Below, piece by piece: positions 61,402 to 64,000 of a stretch of 64,000 nt of DNA. A program made the translations under genes and the position numbers. The notes beneath the pieces were generated by a model. The model was not told the origin of the DNA. It was given only the letters and a program-made list of their open reading frames with translations, and searched no databases. Source of the DNA: Desulfosalsimonas propionicica (GTDB taxonomy: Bacteria > Desulfobacterota > Desulfobacteria > Desulfobacterales > Desulfosalsimonadaceae); assembly GCF_013761005.1 (NCBI RefSeq), contig NZ_JACDUS010000006.1, positions 124,001 through 188,000 of the forward strand. Direction: 5' to 3'. Positions within the stretch are counted from its first letter, which is position 1. Each line of letters begins with the position of its first letter.

Positions 61402-63636
61402 ATGAAACAAACATCTATAACTCAAGAGGTTAATTTAAAGGAGATCCCCCAGGAACTGCTGAATAAAGAGCAGTGGATAGCCTGGAAGGGTGAATATAAA
61501 GAAAACGGAAAAGTTGTCAAAAGGCCCATAGACCCGAATACCGGCCTTTACGCAAAAACCAATACCCCGGATACCTGGAGCAGTTTTGCCAAGGCGTTTA
61601 AACATTACCGGGACAATGATCTTGACGGCATCGGGTTTGTATTTTCCGAAACCGATCCTTATCTGGGCATTGACCTGGATGATTGTCTTGATGACGGCCT
61701 TAGCCCGGAAATGGAAACCCTGGTGAAAAGTTTTAACAGCTACACTGAAATTAGCCCGTCTGGCAGGGGGCTTCATATCATAGTGAAGGGAAAACTCCCC
61801 GGAAGAGGCCTGCGCAAGGACAAAATAGAGGTTTATGACAAGGCGCGGTTTTTCACCATCACCGGCAACAGGATGGCAAATACACCGAAACAGATAGCCG
61901 AAAGAGAGGATGCGATAAATTTGTTGTATGACAAGCTCCTTTCTCCACAAACAAATGACACCGGGAATAACAACGGCACTGAAAAATCCATGCCTGCAGG
62001 CGATACTGAAAAGTTTAAAGCTCTTTGGGATGGCAATTACCAGGATTATCATTCACAGAGTGAGGCCGACCTGGCTTTGTGCCAGCTTCTTACTCATTAT
62101 TCAGGCAAAAATCCTGAGGCTATTGACAAGCTTTTTCGCAACTCAGGCCTGTACCGGCCCAAGTGGGACGAGGCCCATTACAGTGACGGAAGCACTTATG
62201 GTCAGACAACCATTCAGAAGGCCATTGAAACCTCTGGCAACTCCCGGCAGGAAAAACCGGAAACATCAACCCAACAGCCGGAATTTAACCGCACGGATCT
62301 AGGCAACGCAGAGCGGCTTGTATATCATTTCGGTGATAAGATCCGCTACTGCCATGCCTGGAAGACCTGGTTTATCTGGGACGGCTGCAGGTGGTGCCCG
62401 GATGAAACCAACCGGATCAGGGAATTTGCCAAGCAAACAGTACGCCTAATTTATCATGAGGCCAAAAAGACCGAGGATGACAGTAAACGCCAGGCCCTTG
62501 CCAAGCATGCGGTATCTTCAGAATCCGAAAGTCGGATTCGTTCCATGGTTTCCCTGGCACAAAGTGATAACCAGGTGGCCATCAAGCCGGATGAATTTGA
62601 TTGCGACAGGTTTTTATTCAACTGTTTGAACGGTACCCTGGATCTTCGTACCGGCAGGCTTTTCCCCCACCGGAAAGAAAATTACATCACCAAGCTGGCA
62701 AAAATTCATTTTGACCCGTATGCCAAGTGCCCGCAGTGGATGAGTTTTTTAAACCGGATCATGGACAAAAACGCCAACCTTATTGAATTTTTAAAGCGTG
62801 CTGTGGGCTATTCCTTAACAGGTGATGTCTCTGAGCAGTGCCTGTTTATCTTTTTCGGCTCCGGTGCCAACGGAAAATCAACGTTTCTCAGGACAATCGA
62901 TATGCTAATGGGGGATTACGGCCAGCAAACAGCTACCGAAACCCTCCTGGTTAAACAAAAAGGCGCTATTCCCAACGACATCGCCAGGCTGAAAGGTTCC
63001 AGGTTTATTACCGCATCCGAGGCCGAAGCCGAACAGCGGCTTGCCGAGAGCCTTATCAAACAGATGACAGGCGGCGATATAATTTCAGCCAGGTTCCTCC
63101 ATCAGGAGTGGTTTGATTTCGAGCCTACTTATAAAATTTTCCTGGGCACCAACCACAAGCCGGTTATTAAGGGCACGGACTATGCTATCTGGCGCAGGAT
63201 CAAGCTGGTGCCTTTTGAAGTAACCATCCCGGAAAATGAAAGAGACGGCAAGCTGTTGGACAAGCTCCGGGATGAACTCTCTGGTATCCTCTCCTGGGCG
63301 ATACAGGGATGTATGGAGTGGCAGAATAGCGGCCTGGGAATACCTCAGGAAGTTTCCGCCGCTACGGATGAATATAAAAACGAGATGGATATCATCAGTG
63401 ACTTTATCAATGAATGCTGTATAGAAAGCCCCGGTAGCAGGGTATTGTTCAGGGATCTCTATCAGGCATATAAAAACTGGTGTGATGAGAACGGGGATTA
63501 TCCGCTAAAAAAGAATGCCTTTAGCAGACGGCTAAGGGAGAAAGGCTATGTTCAGGCCCGTATAGGGAACAGTGGTGCTAAAGGATGGAAGGGTATAAGC
63601 TTGGTAGAGGAATTTCTTCCAGACCAGGTAGGCTGA
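61402..63636 (+). CDS. P4/D5-type phage or plasmid primase-helicase
   Basis: The 744-residue protein has an N-terminal primase-polymerase-like domain (GIDLDDCLD, SPSGRGLHIIVKGKLP, YDKARFFTITGN; about residues 20-180), a linker, a D5-type region and an SF3 helicase with Walker A FFGSGANGKSTFL near residue 490 and a GTNHKPVIKG sensor. Such proteins start and drive replication of satellite phages and plasmids. The start at 61402 follows AAGGAGG at 11 bases; a 12-codon ORF from 61395 in another frame sits in the same leader. It supports the view that the island is a mobile element. Confidence 0.9.
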   Translation: MKQTSITQEVNLKEIPQELLNKEQWIAWKGEYKENGKVVKRPIDPNTGLYAKTNTPDTWSSFAKAFKHYRDNDLDGIGFVFSETDPYLGIDLDDCLDDGLSPEMETLVKSFNSYTEISPSGRGLHIIVKGKLPGRGLRKDKIEVYDKARFFTITGNRMANTPKQIAEREDAINLLYDKLLSPQTNDTGNNNGTEKSMPAGDTEKFKALWDGNYQDYHSQSEADLALCQLLTHYSGKNPEAIDKLFRNSGLYRPKWDEAHYSDGSTYGQTTIQKAIETSGNSRQEKPETSTQQPEFNRTDLGNAERLVYHFGDKIRYCHAWKTWFIWDGCRWCPDETNRIREFAKQTVRLIYHEAKKTEDDSKRQALAKHAVSSESESRIRSMVSLAQSDNQVAIKPDEFDCDRFLFNCLNGTLDLRTGRLFPHRKENYITKLAKIHFDPYAKCPQWMSFLNRIMDKNANLIEFLKRAVGYSLTGDVSEQCLFIFFGSGANGKSTFLRTIDMLMGDYGQQTATETLLVKQKGAIPNDIARLKGSRFITASEAEAEQRLAESLIKQMTGGDIISARFLHQEWFDFEPTYKIFLGTNHKPVIKGTDYAIWRRIKLVPFEVTIPENERDGKLLDKLRDELSGILSWAIQGCMEWQNSGLGIPQEVSAATDEYKNEMDIISDFINECCIESPGSRVLFRDLYQAYKNWCDENGDYPLKKNAFSRRLREKGYVQARIGNSGAKGWKGISLVEEFLPDQVG

Positions 63637-64000
63637 CTCATTTTAGCAAAACTGACTCATTTGAGGCTAATTTCGCTTTTTTCTATATGAATTTTCTTTA
63701 TAAAAAAACTTCAAAATTGTGTTAAATGGGTCAGTAGAGTCAGCATATCCCTACCGGAGCAGCCAGTAAAGTGGTGACCAATACAGGAATGAACAGGCAA
63801 TAAGGACAGGCTGGTACAGCAGCAGAATAGCGGAAGTGGTGGTAGCTGATGCCTGTAGATAGATGAATGATATGCCCACTGGAGGATAGAGGCTTCTGGT
63901 GGGCTACCACTCGGACATCTAAAAATGGGACGCCGGTTTATAGAGACTTTTGGACCTTGAAAAAAGGCAACAAAGAACTTGCTATGTAACCGCATTAAGT
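63637..64000. other. Region after the primase gene
   Basis: No supported gene. A 40-codon ORF at 63867-63989 (ending WTLKKGNKELAM) has no ribosome site. CTGACTCATTT and GGGTCAGTAGAGTCAG near 63650 and 63729 are short related motifs. The island continues past the window. Confidence 0.35.

Noticed and set aside
63711-63995. 94-codon minus-strand ORF at the right edge
   Set aside because: No ribosome site or family; composition and Cys/Ser-rich content look random.
51416-64000. Integrase expected for the island
   Set aside because: No tyrosine or serine recombinase was found in the window; it should lie to the right if the island model is correct.

Overview
The window looks like a chromosome segment of a sulfate-reducing or syntrophic Desulfobacterota bacterium, most likely of the Desulfobacteraceae group. 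This is inferred from gene content, not from a marker gene: octaheme cytochrome plus class-I type Hcp, low-potential ferredoxins, a DMSO-reductase-family respiratory complex, 4-hydroxybutyryl-CoA dehydratase under sigma-54 control, and many PAS sensor proteins. Core genes are moderately G+C-rich; several stretches right of about 49 kb are visibly A+T-richer.

Left part (1-24.8 kb). A 5'-truncated octaheme hydroxylamine-oxidoreductase-like cytochrome is followed by a palindrome-rich gap with an FNR/HcpR-type operator and by hcp, which together suggest nitrogen-oxide or hydroxylamine detoxification. A cupin, cysE, cysK and metY form a sulfur-amino-acid block that ends in a strong bidirectional terminator. 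Next come two small exported Gln-rich proteins, a ferredoxin, a YceI protein, an AmpG-like permease, and an operon for a TorD chaperone with a periplasmic molybdenum oxidoreductase (A, B and C subunits plus a small exported protein). After that: a K+ channel, a diguanylate cyclase, a large hybrid histidine kinase, a two-part ferredoxin, TatD, a SAM methyltransferase (with a decayed copy nearby) and a ferritin-like protein.

Middle part (24.8-44.1 kb). A CBS-PAS-PAS-AAA-Fis activator faces a sigma-54 promoter with palindromic upstream sites. These drive 4-hydroxybutyryl-CoA dehydratase, a CoA-transferase and a permease, a coherent 4-hydroxybutyrate uptake, activation and dehydration module. Then follow a NERD-like membrane protein, DegV, a cold-shock protein, an acyl-CoA synthetase, a Lol-like ABC export cluster with its own outer-membrane barrel, and a FAD oxidoreductase.

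Right part (44.1-64 kb) is accessory. A receiver-domain remnant and a 126-nt fold-back element precede a compact three-gene operon: a methyltransferase fused to DUF2284, then two B12-binding radical SAM enzymes. Its product is unknown to me. Then come a Fic protein behind an array of helically phased 17-bp repeats, and the 3' end of a tmRNA (ssrA)-like gene with its terminator, which marks the left end of an integrated island. The island carries an IHF-like protein, a DUF6933 protein, a DUF2971 protein that ends in an integron attC site, two tandem OLD-nuclease/UvrD-helicase pairs (Gabija-like, putative anti-phage), a MerR regulator, a small Cys-rich protein and a P4-type primase/helicase. The best candidates for undescribed biology are the methyltransferase/radical SAM operon, the double OLD/UvrD locus with its attC context, and the phased array before fic. 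No tRNA, rRNA, intact insertion sequence or CRISPR array was seen.
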